Origin: DASRHK01 sp963776465
GTDB lineage: Bacteria; Pseudomonadota; Gammaproteobacteria; Nevskiales; Nevskiaceae
NCBI GenBank assembly: GCA_963776465.1
Contig: CAVZMV010000002.1
Span: 62,001-126,000, forward strand
Direction of reading: 5' to 3'
Length of the DNA stretch: 64,000 bases
The notes below the pieces were generated by a model. The model was given only the letters and a program-made list of their open reading frames with translations. It did not search any database and was not told the DNA's origin. A program made the position numbers and the translations under genes. The stretch's first letter is position 1, and the number at the start of each line of letters is the position of its first letter. Of the stretch, positions 17,307 to 26,586 are shown one piece after another.

Positions 17307-18200
17307 ATGACGTCTGCGCATCCGCTTCGAGGAGTCCTGCTCTGCCTGGCAGCGGCGTTCCTGTTCGCCTGCATGGACACCACCATCAAGTACCTGACGG
17401 CGCACTACCCGGCGCCGCTGGTCGTGGCCATCCGCTACATCGTGCTGTGCGTGCTGATGACGGTCTTGCTGGCGCCGTCGCAAGGGCGCGCGCTGGTGCG
17501 CACGCAGCGCACGGCGCTGGTGCTGACCCGCGCCGCGTGCCTCGCGGCCGCGTCGCTGTTCCTGGCGCTTGCGCTCAAGCGCATGCCGGTCGCCGAAGCC
17601 ACCGCGATGCTGTTCCTCGCGCCGGTCGTCGTGGTGCTCTTGGCCGGCCCGTTCCTGCACGAGTACGTCGGCGCCACCGGCTGGGTCGCCGCGATCATCG
17701 GCTTCGCCGGCGTGCTGCTGATCGCGCGTCCCGGCAGCGGCCTGGACGCGATCGGCTTCGCGCTGGGACTCTGCGCCGCGGCGGTCACCGCGCTCTACCA
17801 GCTGCTCTCGCGCGTGCTCGCCAGCTCCGAGCGCACCGTGACGCTGCTGTTCTACACGGCGCTGGTCGGCGCGGTCGCGTTCGGCATGGCGCTGCCCTGG
17901 TTCTGGCCCGAGGTCACGCCGACGCCGTGGCAGATGCTGATGTTCGCGGGCGTCGGCGTCATGGGCGGCCTCGGACACTTCCTGTTCACGGCGGCGCATC
18001 GCTACGCGCCGGCGTCGCTGCTCGCGCCGATCATGTATGCGCAGCTCCTGTGGGCCCTGCTGCTCGGATGGATCGTGTTCGGCCACGTCCCGGCGGGCGC
18101 AAGCTTCGTCGGCATGGGCCTGGTCACCGGCGCCGGCGTGCTGGTCGCGGTGAAGTCGCGCATCGCCGCGCGGGCGATGGCGCAGCCGACCGAGAATTGA
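17307..18200 (+). CDS. EamA/DMT superfamily transporter
   Basis: Inner-membrane protein of 297 residues with about ten hydrophobic segments arranged as two EamA repeats (about 10-140 and 150-285), as in RhaT/YdcZ-type drug/metabolite exporters. The ATG at 17307 starts directly at the first helix (MTSAHPLRGVLLCLAAAFLF). It is divergent from the M20-like gene. The substrate is unknown; export of an amino acid or metabolite is usual for the family. Confidence 0.92.
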   Translation: MTSAHPLRGVLLCLAAAFLFACMDTTIKYLTAHYPAPLVVAIRYIVLCVLMTVLLAPSQGRALVRTQRTALVLTRAACLAAASLFLALALKRMPVAEATAMLFLAPVVVVLLAGPFLHEYVGATGWVAAIIGFAGVLLIARPGSGLDAIGFALGLCAAAVTALYQLLSRVLASSERTVTLLFYTALVGAVAFGMALPWFWPEVTPTPWQMLMFAGVGVMGGLGHFLFTAAHRYAPASLLAPIMYAQLLWALLLGWIVFGHVPAGASFVGMGLVTGAGVLVAVKSRIAARAMAQPTEN

Positions 18201-18208
18201 CGCGCGCG

Positions 18209-21200
18209 CTATTCCGACAGCACCGGCAGCAGCAGCCGCGACTGGTGCTCGGGATCGTGGAAGATCGTCTGCGCCGCGGTCTGCGTCTCGGTGTCGGTGG
18301 TGAAGTCGCCGCCGGTGTTGGTGTTGGGATCGGCCAGCGGGAAGCAGCTGCTCGACACGTGCACGCGGATGCGGTGCCCCGGCAGGAACGTGTGGCCCAC
18401 GTGCGAGAGACGGATGCGGAAGTCATACGGCTTGGAGCGCACCAGCAGCTCAGGCTTGTCGAAGCCGTTGCGATAGCGCGCGCGCAGCACGCCGCCTACG
18501 TGCGTCAGGCTGACGGCGCGGCCGTCGGGATAGACGTCGAGCAGCTTGGCGGTGAAGTCGGTGTCGAGCTGGTCGCTCGCGGCGACGAGCACGAGCTCCA
18601 CCGGGCCGATCACGGTCACCGGCTCGCGCAGCACGTCGGTTGAGGTACACGACCACGTCGGGCCGCTGCTCGAGATCCGCGTGGTCCTTGGCGCCCTCGC
18701 GGTACGGCACCGGGTCGAGCGGGTCGTAGGCGAAGCGGTCGACGCCAGCCTGCGCGTTGATGCGGCTGAGCTTGCCGTCGGCGCACAGGAACCAGGGCCG
18801 GGATTGAACCTGTCGCGGCGGATAGCGATCGGTGGTCAGCCACTTGTTGGCGCCGCTGACGAACACGCGCACGCGCGGATCCGGATCCAGCATCTCGCCC
18901 AGCAGATGCCGGCGCAGGAAGCGCATCCGCACCTGCCGCGTTGGCAGGATGCTGCCGGCGCCGAACTGCATGTCGTGCAGGTGGCGCTCGCCGCCCAGGT
19001 AACACTCCTTATGGCCCCAGGGCCCGACCACGAGCTGCGACTGCGCCTTGTTGCCGCCGTGCTCCTCGATGCCGGCCCAGGTACCTGCATCGACCCGGCC
19101 TGATCGCCGTCGAACCAGCCGGTGACGGTGAGCGCCGGGATCTTGATCGACGCGAAATCGGCGGCGGTGAGATACAGCCGCTTCCAGTAATCGTCCAGCG
19201 TCGGATGGGAAAGGATCTCCTTGTAGAACGGCAGCGACGCGCCGAGCACTTTCTCGGCGTCGGCGAGCGGCCGGTACTTCTGCAGGTTCTTCTCGCCGGT
19301 CGCGTCGAAGTCGAACTCGATGCCCCCCATCATCCCGAGCCAGGAGAAGGCCCAGTCGACCTGCAGCGCGCCGCCGACGAACGGGATCTCGTTGAACCAG
19401 TCGCCGGCGGGCACCGACGGCATGATGCAGGTCAGGTGCGGCGGCTTCTCGCGCGCGGCGAGCCACTGCGCGGTGCCCAGGTACGAGCCGCCGTCCATCG
19501 CCACGCGGCCGTTGCACCAGTCCTGTCCGGCGACCCATTCGACGCTGTCGTAGCCGTCCTTGCCTTCGGCGAAGAAGAATCCGAACTCGCCGTGCGACTT
19601 GCCGCGTCCGCGCACGGACTGGAACACCACGGCGATGCCGGCGGCCAGATAGTCCTGCAATCCGAGTCTGCCGAATTCCTTCTCGTCGTTGCCGTAGGGC
19701 GTGCGCAGCAGCACCGCAGGGAACGGGCCCTTGCTTCCCTTGGGCACCCAGACATTCGCCGACAGCTCGACGCCGTCGCGCATGCGCGCGTGCACGTCCG
19801 CCAGGTCCGGCTGGCGTCCTGGCGCATCGGCGCGCGTGAAGTGGCGCAGGAACGCGACCTCCTCGGCAAGCGCGCTACGCGTCGACTCCGGTCGCCAGCC
19901 GGTGTGGCCCTCGCCCCTTGCCACGCGCAGCAGCACCGGCGCCTGCTCGTCCTCGAGCGCCTCCAGGCGCGCGGCGACGTACTTGTAGGCCTGCGCCGGC
20001 GGCGCGTTGATGTCCTGCTCGGCGACGACCACCAGCTGCGGCGGCCCGTACGGCTGCACGTTGTGCAGCGGCGAGATCGCACGCATCAGCTCGAACATCT
20101 CGCGGCTGTCGCGTGGATTGCCGTACTCGGCCGCGAGGCTTTGTCCGGTGGGCGTGTCGTCCATCCAGAACAGATCGGTGAGCGGCACCTCGGTGATCAC
20201 CGCGGCGAAGAGATCCGGCCGCTGCTGCGCCGCGACCGCCGTCAGCAGACCGCCGTTGGACAGCCCGCGCGCGCACAGGCGATGCGCGCCGGTGTAGCCC
20301 TGCGCGATCAGGTATTCGGCCGCTGCGTAGAAGTCGTCGAAGGTGTTCTGCTTGTTGATGCCGCTGCCGGCCGCGTGCCAGGCCTCGCCGTACTCGCTGC
20401 CGCCGCGCAGGTTGGCGACCGCATAGATGCCGCCGAGATCCAGCCACAGCGCGATCTCGGGGACGTACTCCGGCGTGATCGACTGGTTGAAGCCACCGTA
20501 GCCGTAGAGGATCGTCGGGTGGTTGCCGCTGCGCGCGAGGTCCTTTGCATGCAGCAAATACATCGGCACGCGCGTGCCGTCGTACGACTGATAGAACGTC
20601 TGCTTGAGCTCGTAGCGCGACAGATCGACGTCGGGAAGGCTGACGCGCTCCTTCTCCTCGAGCGCGCCGCTGCCGTAGCGATAGACGACGCGCGGGACCA
20701 GGAACGACTGCGTGCAGATCTCGAATCCGCCCTGGCACGGGGCGACGGCGTCCACGGTGCTGAGCAGCGGCAGGTCGACGCGGCCGCGCGGCTTGCCCGA
20801 CAGCTCGTAGTGCATCAGCACGCTGTGCGCATCCTCGATCACCGTGATCAGCAGGCCATCGGGCGACATCGCCATGCGCAACGGGCCGCCGAAGCGCTCG
20901 CCGCGCGCGATCGCGTTCTCGCCGGGCGGGATCACCGTGCGCCACTGCTGCTTCATCGGCCGCGCCGGGCTGATGGCGACGACGCGGCCCATCGGCGCGT
21001 CGCGGGCGGTGTGGAAATAGAGCTCGCCCTTGTGGGCGCCGATGTACTGGTTGAAGCCCTCGATCTCGTCGAACAGCCGCACCGCGCGCAGCGGCCGCTC
21101 CGACTGCGGGTAGATCTCCTCCAGCCGCGCCAGCGCGAAGCCGGCCTTGCCGGCGCTGAAATGGAACGTGCCGATCAGCAGGTGCTCGTCGTCGGGCACG

Positions 21201-21859
21201 ATGCCGAACGCCAGGTGCCCGGGCCCGTCGTGGTACTCCTTGATGCAGCGATCGGCTTTCCAGTCGCCGCCGAGCGCGTGCCAGTAGAGGCCGTCCTTGC
21301 GCGGATCGCCGGAGCCGTCGTCGTCGAACAGGCGGCGCATGAGGCTGTAGTAGAAGCCCGCCTCGCGCGGATGCCAGGCGTAGATCGGCATCGCGGTGAC
21401 GCAGGTGCTGGCCTCGGTGACCTTGCCGGCGTCGACGTCGCAGACGTGCATCGTCGACGGCGTCTCCCCCGGCTTGGACAACGAGAAGGCGACATGGCGT
21501 CCCGACGGGCTCACCGAGAGGTAATCGATGTGCAGGATCTGGTGCGTGGCGTTTGGATTGACCAGCACGCGCTCTGCCGCCTTGCCTTCGCGCACGCACA
21601 GCAACGGCTGCGCAAGGCCGGGTTGTCGCGCCAGATAGAAGCGCCGCTCGCCGCGCACGCACTCCCAGGGCTGGTCGAGCACCGGATGATTGGCGTCGAG
21701 GAATTTGCGGCAGCGGGTCAGGTCCGCGCACTGCTCGAGGAATTCGCCGGCGCGCCGATGCTGATCGTCGACCCAGCCCCTGGCCTTCTCGCCGTGCACG
21801 TCCTCGAGCCAGGCGTGCGGGTTCGGTACCGCCACGCCGTGATACTCACGGTTCGCCAT
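18209..21859 (-). CDS. Prolyl oligopeptidase fused to CocE/NonD hydrolase; two frame breaks
   Basis: About 1,217 codons joining two serine hydrolases. Residues 1 to about 675 are an S9A prolyl oligopeptidase: YHGVAVPNPHAWLED start, propeller, then ARGLSNGGLLT with the nucleophile, Asp in EQDINAP and His in GEGHTGW. From residue 693 (MRDGVELSANVW) a CocE/NonD (S15-like) domain follows with GGSYLGT Ser, WFDGDQ Asp, GPWGHKE His and the C-terminal jelly-roll (DTDFTAKLLDVYPDGRA). No stop or start separates them, so the fusion reads as real. The CocE half is broken at GGTAC 19080-19084 and GGTAC 18644-18648, where changing frame restores the family sequence. As sequenced the open frame ends at 18836. 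No signal peptide is visible, so it is probably cytoplasmic. The start overlaps the AraC stop (TGATG). Confidence 0.85.
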
Positions 21860-23010
21860 CAGGCGCGGGCAGCCGTGGTGCGATTGAAGCTCTTGCGCGC
21901 CACCTTGGGCGAGACGCCGTAGCGCTTCTTGAACGCGGTGGTGAAGTTCTTGGCGTAGCCGTAGCCGACGGCGTCGGCGACCTCGCGGATCGAGTAGTCG
22001 CCGGTCTGCAAGAGCTGCAGCGCCTTCTCCAGCCGCAAGTTCTGCGTGTACTGGAAGATCGGCGTGCCGAACAGCTGCTTGAAGCCCATCTTGAGCTTGC
22101 GCTGGTTCAAGCCCAGCTGGCGCGACAGCACGGCGATGGTCGGCGCGTGCACGCAATCCTGGCGGATGGTCTGCCGCGCCTTGTCGAGCTGGCGCTTGTC
22201 GCGCCACGACAGGCGCAAATCAGAGGTCGTCGAATCGCCCTCGTGCGTCAGCAGGTACACGACCTCGCACAAAAGCTCGGTGGCCTTGGCCTTGACGTAG
22301 GTGTGGCGCAGCCGCCCGAGGTAGCGCGTGTTCACGATGTCGACGACCGCGCGCATGATCGAGCCGGTCATCGGCACGGTCTCGAGGATCAATTCCTTCG
22401 GCGCTTCCTTCAGGTATCCGGCGATGGATCCCGGCAGCCGGTGGGTCTCGCCCTCCAGGTACGGGGCCAGCGCCGCACGCGACACGTACAGGCCGACCGA
22501 GCTGCCCCAGCAGCCGTCCTCGACGCCCTCGATCTTGATCACGCCGGGCGGATGCAGGTTGATCTCCACGCGCCCGCCGATGCACTGGAACGAGGTCTGC
22601 TCGTTGAAGGTCTGGGTGACGCCGCCTTCCAGGCCGAACGCGATCTTCAGCCAATCCTCGCCCGGCACCATCACGTGCGTGGTCTGGCGGCCGCTGTCCT
22701 TGATCACACGCAGGTAGAAGCCCTCGTCGACGCGCACGAGGTCGGTGTAGGAATCGGACACGCCCTTGGTCAGCGGCGTGAACGGCGAGCCGCCGGCCAG
22801 GAAGCTGGTACGGATGCCCTCGCCCGCCAGGTACGGCTGCTCGGGCGTACCGAAGGCCATGTCCGATTGCGCGCTGGCTTCCAGCAGCGCGATCGAGCGC
22901 GTGAGATTGAAGACCGGCTGCTGGCCGACCGAGGCTGGCAGTGGCGCCAGCTCCGTCGCAGGCGGCGGCACAGCCGGTTTGGGCTTGGGGAGACGCCGCT
23001 TCGTCTGCAC
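21859..23010 (-). CDS. AraC-family transcriptional regulator
   Basis: A 383-residue DNA-binding regulator. The C-terminal about 100 residues hold the two AraC helix-turn-helix motifs (QLGLNQRKLKMGFKQLFG and SIREVADAVGYGYAKNFTTA). The long N-terminal part (about 60-270) is a ligand-sensing region of the AraC-binding-like type. The GTG at 23010 is the most likely start; a TTG at 23019 overlapping the MFS stop is an alternative. The first 25 residues are basic and Pro-rich and border the palindromic repeat at 23020-23081. Its position inside the TonB receptor-M81-MFS-peptidase operon suggests that it controls this locus and the divergent one at 29.3 kb. Confidence 0.9.
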   Translation of the reverse strand: MQTKRRLPKPKPAVPPPATELAPLPASVGQQPVFNLTRSIALLEASAQSDMAFGTPEQPYLAGEGIRTSFLAGGSPFTPLTKGVSDSYTDLVRVDEGFYLRVIKDSGRQTTHVMVPGEDWLKIAFGLEGGVTQTFNEQTSFQCIGGRVEINLHPPGVIKIEGVEDGCWGSSVGLYVSRAALAPYLEGETHRLPGSIAGYLKEAPKELILETVPMTGSIMRAVVDIVNTRYLGRLRHTYVKAKATELLCEVVYLLTHEGDSTTSDLRLSWRDKRQLDKARQTIRQDCVHAPTIAVLSRQLGLNQRKLKMGFKQLFGTPIFQYTQNLRLEKALQLLQTGDYSIREVADAVGYGYAKNFTTAFKKRYGVSPKVARKSFNRTTAARA

Positions 23011-23015
23011 GGCGC

Positions 23016-24431
23016 TCAAACGCCCTCTCCCCGCGCTTCGCGCGACCCTCTCCCGCGAGCGGGAGAGGGGACCAATCTCGCCTCGCGCTGCGCCAGGCGC
23101 TTGCGGATGATCTCCTGGCGGCGCTTGTCGATCGGGAAGTTCCAGATGAGCGGGATGGCGGCCATCTGGAAGAGGCTCGGCAGCACGCAGAAGGAGATCA
23201 ACATGCCCTTGTTGGCGAAGTCGGTGTTCACTGCACCCTCGGCGATCGAGTAGCCGAAGACGACGCCGAGGAACACGAACACCAGCCCGCCGATGGAGCT
23301 GGTCAGCTTGGTGATGAAGAACATGAACGCATAGTAATTGCCCGCGCGGTCGACGCCTCGCTTCAGCACCTCGTAGTCCACCACGTCCGCCAGCAAGGCT
23401 TGCGGCGCGACCGAGGAGACGCCGTTGGTGAAGCAGTAGACGAACATGGCGATCATTGCCGGCCAGAAGGCGTCCGGACCGGGCTGGATGAGCGCCATCG
23501 GCACGAGCGACGCGGAATTTGCGATCCAGCCATAAGCCCAGGTCCGATGCTTGCCGAAGATGCCGACCATCTTCGCCCAGAATGGCGGCGAGATGAATGC
23601 CCCGGCCATGGCAATCAGCAACATGTGCGGCACCTTGTCGCCGATGCGCAGGTAGCTGTCGAAGTACGGGAACAGCAGCGCCACGTAGATGCCGCTGCCG
23701 GCGCCGGCGACGACATAGGCGCCCAAAAAGCGCAGCAGCGGCGGGTTGTGCCGCATGTCGCGGAACATGCTGCTCAGGCTTCCCCGCTCGGTGGCGGGAA
23801 CGTGTCCTGCCGGTGCGTAACGCAGCGCGATGATCATCGTCAGCGGGAAGAGGACCAGTACGGCCCAGCCCAGGCGCTGGAACAGCTCTGGCGAGTACTC
23901 CGTGGAAGCGCTGATGCCGATGTAGAAGAGCACGATCGGCAGCGAGGTATAGATGAAGCCGCCGGTGGTCTCGGCCATGCTGCGCAAGCTGAAGAGCTTG
24001 GCGCGCTGGTCGTAGTCGGTCGTGAGCTCGCTGCCCCAGGCCAGGTGCGGGATGTCGTGCGACGTGTAACCCAGGAACGCGAAAAACGACCAGATCCCGA
24101 GGTAGGCAATGCCGGCGTCGGACGGGATCTGGAACAGGAACCAGGCGCTGATCGCGAGCACGGTCGAGCCGAACGCGATCCACGGCTTGCGGCCGTAGCG
24201 CGGATGGCGGGTCTTGTCGGACCAGTAGCCGACGAGGGGGTCGCTCACAGCGTCCCAGATGCGCAACGCCACCAGCAAGATCCCAAGTTGGGCGAGGGTC
24301 ACCTGCGCATGCTTGGCATAGAGCGAGGGAAGGATGGCGTATACCGAGCCCATCACCGTGCCGGTGGCGATGGTCGGCACCACGTAAGGCAGCATCGCGC
24401 GCATGCCGCGGACGGCCTTGGCTTCACTCAT
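23016..24431 (-). CDS. MFS transporter, glycoside-pentoside-hexuronide (MelB-like) type
   Basis: Inner-membrane symporter of 471 residues with twelve hydrophobic segments. The MFS_2/GPH signatures are DAVSDPLVGYWSDKT (about 59-73), RYGRKPWIAFG, and the second-half VVDYEVLKRGVDRAGNYYA. GPH members move sugars, glycosides or nucleosides with a cation; in operons with peptidases they may carry other solutes. The last 17 residues (SPARGRGSREARGEGV) are encoded by the inserted palindromic repeat at 23020-23081, so the natural C-terminus has been replaced. The start overlaps the stop of the M81 gene (ATGA). Confidence 0.92.
   Translation of the reverse strand: MSEAKAVRGMRAMLPYVVPTIATGTVMGSVYAILPSLYAKHAQVTLAQLGILLVALRIWDAVSDPLVGYWSDKTRHPRYGRKPWIAFGSTVLAISAWFLFQIPSDAGIAYLGIWSFFAFLGYTSHDIPHLAWGSELTTDYDQRAKLFSLRSMAETTGGFIYTSLPIVLFYIGISASTEYSPELFQRLGWAVLVLFPLTMIIALRYAPAGHVPATERGSLSSMFRDMRHNPPLLRFLGAYVVAGAGSGIYVALLFPYFDSYLRIGDKVPHMLLIAMAGAFISPPFWAKMVGIFGKHRTWAYGWIANSASLVPMALIQPGPDAFWPAMIAMFVYCFTNGVSSVAPQALLADVVDYEVLKRGVDRAGNYYAFMFFITKLTSSIGGLVFVFLGVVFGYSIAEGAVNTDFANKGMLISFCVLPSLFQMAAIPLIWNFPIDKRRQEIIRKRLAQREARLVPSPARGRGSREARGEGV
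23020..23081. repeat. CCCTCTCCC-type palindromic repeat
   Basis: AAACGCCCTCTCCCC followed by GCGCTTCGCGC and ACCCTCTCCCGC...GCGGGAGAGGGG. It closely resembles the element at 30115-30225, sharing the AAACGCCCTCTCCC start and the GCGGGAGAGGG arm. It forms the 3' end of the MFS gene and abuts the AraC start. Confidence 0.8.
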
Positions 24432-25939
24432 GTCCGCGTCAGATTATCCCGCGGCCAGTACGGTTTGTTGAACACGCGGTACGGCAGGTGCGCGAAGTCC
24501 ATCGACAGCGCGCCCGGCGTCTCCACCGTGATGATGCGCTTGGCGATCGGCGCGAAGCCCGCCTGGAAATGGTTGATCGACTTCACCACCAGCGCGCGGC
24601 GCGTGGTGGGGTCGAGGCCAATGTGGCTGAACGCCAGCGGGTCGAAGCACTGCGTGCGCGTGCTGGCGGCGATGATGTCGACGCCGCGGCCGTGGATCCA
24701 GGCGGTGTCGCCCATCTGGTCGGGCGTGCGGCCGAAGGCGATCTGCTTGGCGTCCCGGGCGAGCCCCTTCACTACGACGTCGAGGTCGACCGGCTCGCCC
24801 GAATAGCGCGACAGCTTGCCGCCGACGCGGACCTGCACCTGCGCGCCGACGCCGGCCTGGTGGCAGAACTCCACCAGCAACGGATCGTAGAGCAGCGCGA
24901 AAGCGACGCCTTCGATGCCGCGCTCCAGCACGCGGCGCAGGATGAAGCTCGAATCCGCGGGCGCGCCGCCGCCGGCGTTGTCGGCGATGTCGGCCAGCAC
25001 GATCGGGAACGACTCCGCCGACTGCACGATGTCCAGCGCCTGCTCGATCGAGGTCATCTGCGGCTGCGATGCCTCGCGCATGCGCCAGACCTCTTCGGCC
25101 AGCTGATCGGCCAGCGTCTGGGCAAGGGAATTGTCGCCGGCCGCTCCTGCGCTTCCTGCGCCCGCGGCACTTGCACATCCATGTGCGGCGTTGCCGTAGA
25201 CCAGCACGCGCGAGCCGGTGTCCGGCGTGTCGCCCCACGGGAAGCCGTGCACGAACGAGACCGAGAGGATCCCCTCGCGCTTCTCCAGCGCCATCAGCCG
25301 ATCGGTGAACGCGCGGATCGGCTGCGCCTGCGTCGGCCAGATGCCGACGATGCGGCAATCGGCGACGGCGGGCACGGGCCGCGCGCTCCCCTCCCACATC
25401 GCCTGCGTCACCCGCAGCAGGTGATCGAGCCGCTCGGGCCCGTCGGTGTGCGGATACTCCTTCATGAAGGCGAGCAGGTCCGCGCTCTTCACCATGCTGT
25501 CGGTCAGGTGCGCGTGCGGGTCCAGGATCGCCAGCACCGGCACGCCCGGGCCGACGACCTGGCGCACGCGCGAGAGGATGTCGCCCTCGCAATCCAGGCA
25601 GCGCTCGGAAACCATGGCGCCGTGCAACAGCAGGCAGACGGCATCGACCGGTCCCTGCTCGCGCAGGTCCTGGACGATGCGATCGCGCAGCGACTCGTAG
25701 TCGGCCTGGATCACCGGCGCGCCGGGCTGCGCGAACGCGCAGGTGCCGATGGTCACGTTGATGCCCATCGCCGTCGCGCTCCGGAGGAAGGGGTGCAGGT
25801 ACCCCGACAGCATGCTGTCGGCCTTCAGAGCCTCGGCGCCGCTCATGGGCGCGAAGCTCTCGCGGCTGGTCGGGATGTTGGAGAAGCTGTTGCTCTCCGT
25901 GACCATCGCCGCGAAGAACAGCTTCTTGCGCGTGCTCAC
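24428..25939 (-). CDS. M81 family (MlrC-like) metallopeptidase
   Basis: A 503-residue zinc metallopeptidase-like protein of the M81 family, whose best-known member, MlrC, cleaves linearised microcystin peptides. The metal-site sequences are recognisable: LDPHAHLTD (Asp-x-His) and MKEYPHTD in the N-terminal half, and ADIADNAGGGAPADS and the FDPLAFSHIGLDP region in the C-terminal domain. The start is GTG at 25939, overlapping the stop of the outer-membrane barrel gene (GTGA); VSTRKKLFFAAMVTESNSF is the normal family N-terminus. No signal peptide is seen, so it acts in the cytoplasm on imported peptides. The MFS gene downstream overlaps by 4 bases. Confidence 0.92.
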   Translation of the reverse strand: MSTRKKLFFAAMVTESNSFSNIPTSRESFAPMSGAEALKADSMLSGYLHPFLRSATAMGINVTIGTCAFAQPGAPVIQADYESLRDRIVQDLREQGPVDAVCLLLHGAMVSERCLDCEGDILSRVRQVVGPGVPVLAILDPHAHLTDSMVKSADLLAFMKEYPHTDGPERLDHLLRVTQAMWEGSARPVPAVADCRIVGIWPTQAQPIRAFTDRLMALEKREGILSVSFVHGFPWGDTPDTGSRVLVYGNAAHGCASAAGAGSAGAAGDNSLAQTLADQLAEEVWRMREASQPQMTSIEQALDIVQSAESFPIVLADIADNAGGGAPADSSFILRRVLERGIEGVAFALLYDPLLVEFCHQAGVGAQVQVRVGGKLSRYSGEPVDLDVVVKGLARDAKQIAFGRTPDQMGDTAWIHGRGVDIIAASTRTQCFDPLAFSHIGLDPTTRRALVVKSINHFQAGFAPIAKRIITVETPGALSMDFAHLPYRVFNKPYWPRDNLTRT

Positions 25940-26586
25940 TGCGGCTTCTGCTCGTCCACCGGAACCACCTGCGGCGGCGGTGGCGGCGGCGTGGGCACGT
26001 GGCGCGTCAGCCCGAACTCGATGCCGACGAACGTGTGCAGGTCGACGTAGTTGTTGTCGTCGAACTGCTTGGCGCCGGTGTACTCGTCGCGGTAATCCTC
26101 GTAGGCCCAGCGCACTTCCGCGCGCAGGCGCAGCGGGCGTTGCCAGAGCTCGATAAGCGAGCCGGTGGAAAGCCCCACCCCGGCGTTGGCGTACGGCGCG
26201 ATCCAGTCGGGACCGTTGAGCGCGTCGCTGTAGGCGATGCCGATGCCCGCGAGGACGTAGGGCTGGATGCCGAGCAGCGAGCCCAGGCGGTAGAGCGCGT
26301 CGCCGCCGATGCCGCTGCGGTTGCCGGTGGTGATCGCCGGCGAGGTCGTGTCGAGCTTGCCGTAGAACCCGCGCACCTCGTAGCCCCAGTGGTGCTCGGC
26401 CTTGTAGCCGATGCGCAGGTCCGCCGCGTAGCTGCGCTCCAGCAGCGGGTTGTGCTGCTCGTCCGGCCGGACCGTCGCGTCGCCGAACAGGCTCACGTAG
26501 TACTCGTCGGCGCGCTTGATCTCGTCGTCGGCGAAGGCGGGGGTCGCGAGCACGGACAGCGCGAGCGCAGCAAGGAAGGTCTTCAT
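25936..26586 (-). CDS. Outer-membrane beta-barrel protein (OmpA/OmpW-like)
   Basis: A 216-residue exported protein. The signal peptide (residues 1-19, TPAFA-DD) is followed by alternating amphipathic strands (IGYKAEHHWGYEVRGFYG, LRLRAEVRWAYEDYRDEY) typical of an eight-stranded barrel, and it ends in a Pro-rich tail (PTPPPPPPQVVPV). The tail is unusual because most small barrels end at the last strand in an aromatic residue. It starts on the stop of the TonB receptor (TGATG) and overlaps the M81 start, so it belongs to the uptake operon. Porin or structural roles are both possible. Confidence 0.82.
   Translation of the reverse strand: MKTFLAALALSVLATPAFADDEIKRADEYYVSLFGDATVRPDEQHNPLLERSYAADLRIGYKAEHHWGYEVRGFYGKLDTTSPAITTGNRSGIGGDALYRLGSLLGIQPYVLAGIGIAYSDALNGPDWIAPYANAGVGLSTGSLIELWQRPLRLRAEVRWAYEDYRDEYTGAKQFDDNNYVDLHTFVGIEFGLTRHVPTPPPPPPQVVPVDEQKPQ

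Noticed and set aside
18941..21922. Very long plus-strand open frame (over 900 codons) opposite POP-CocE
   Set aside because: It is the antisense of a clearly recognisable peptidase, rich in Arg/Ala/His/Val with no domain; such shadows are expected at high GC. The same applies to the long antisense frames opposite the S9 peptidase (10566-12572), acylase (13463-15082), M20 gene (15674-17230), TonB receptor (26643-28949) and the 50.9-53.7 kb genes.
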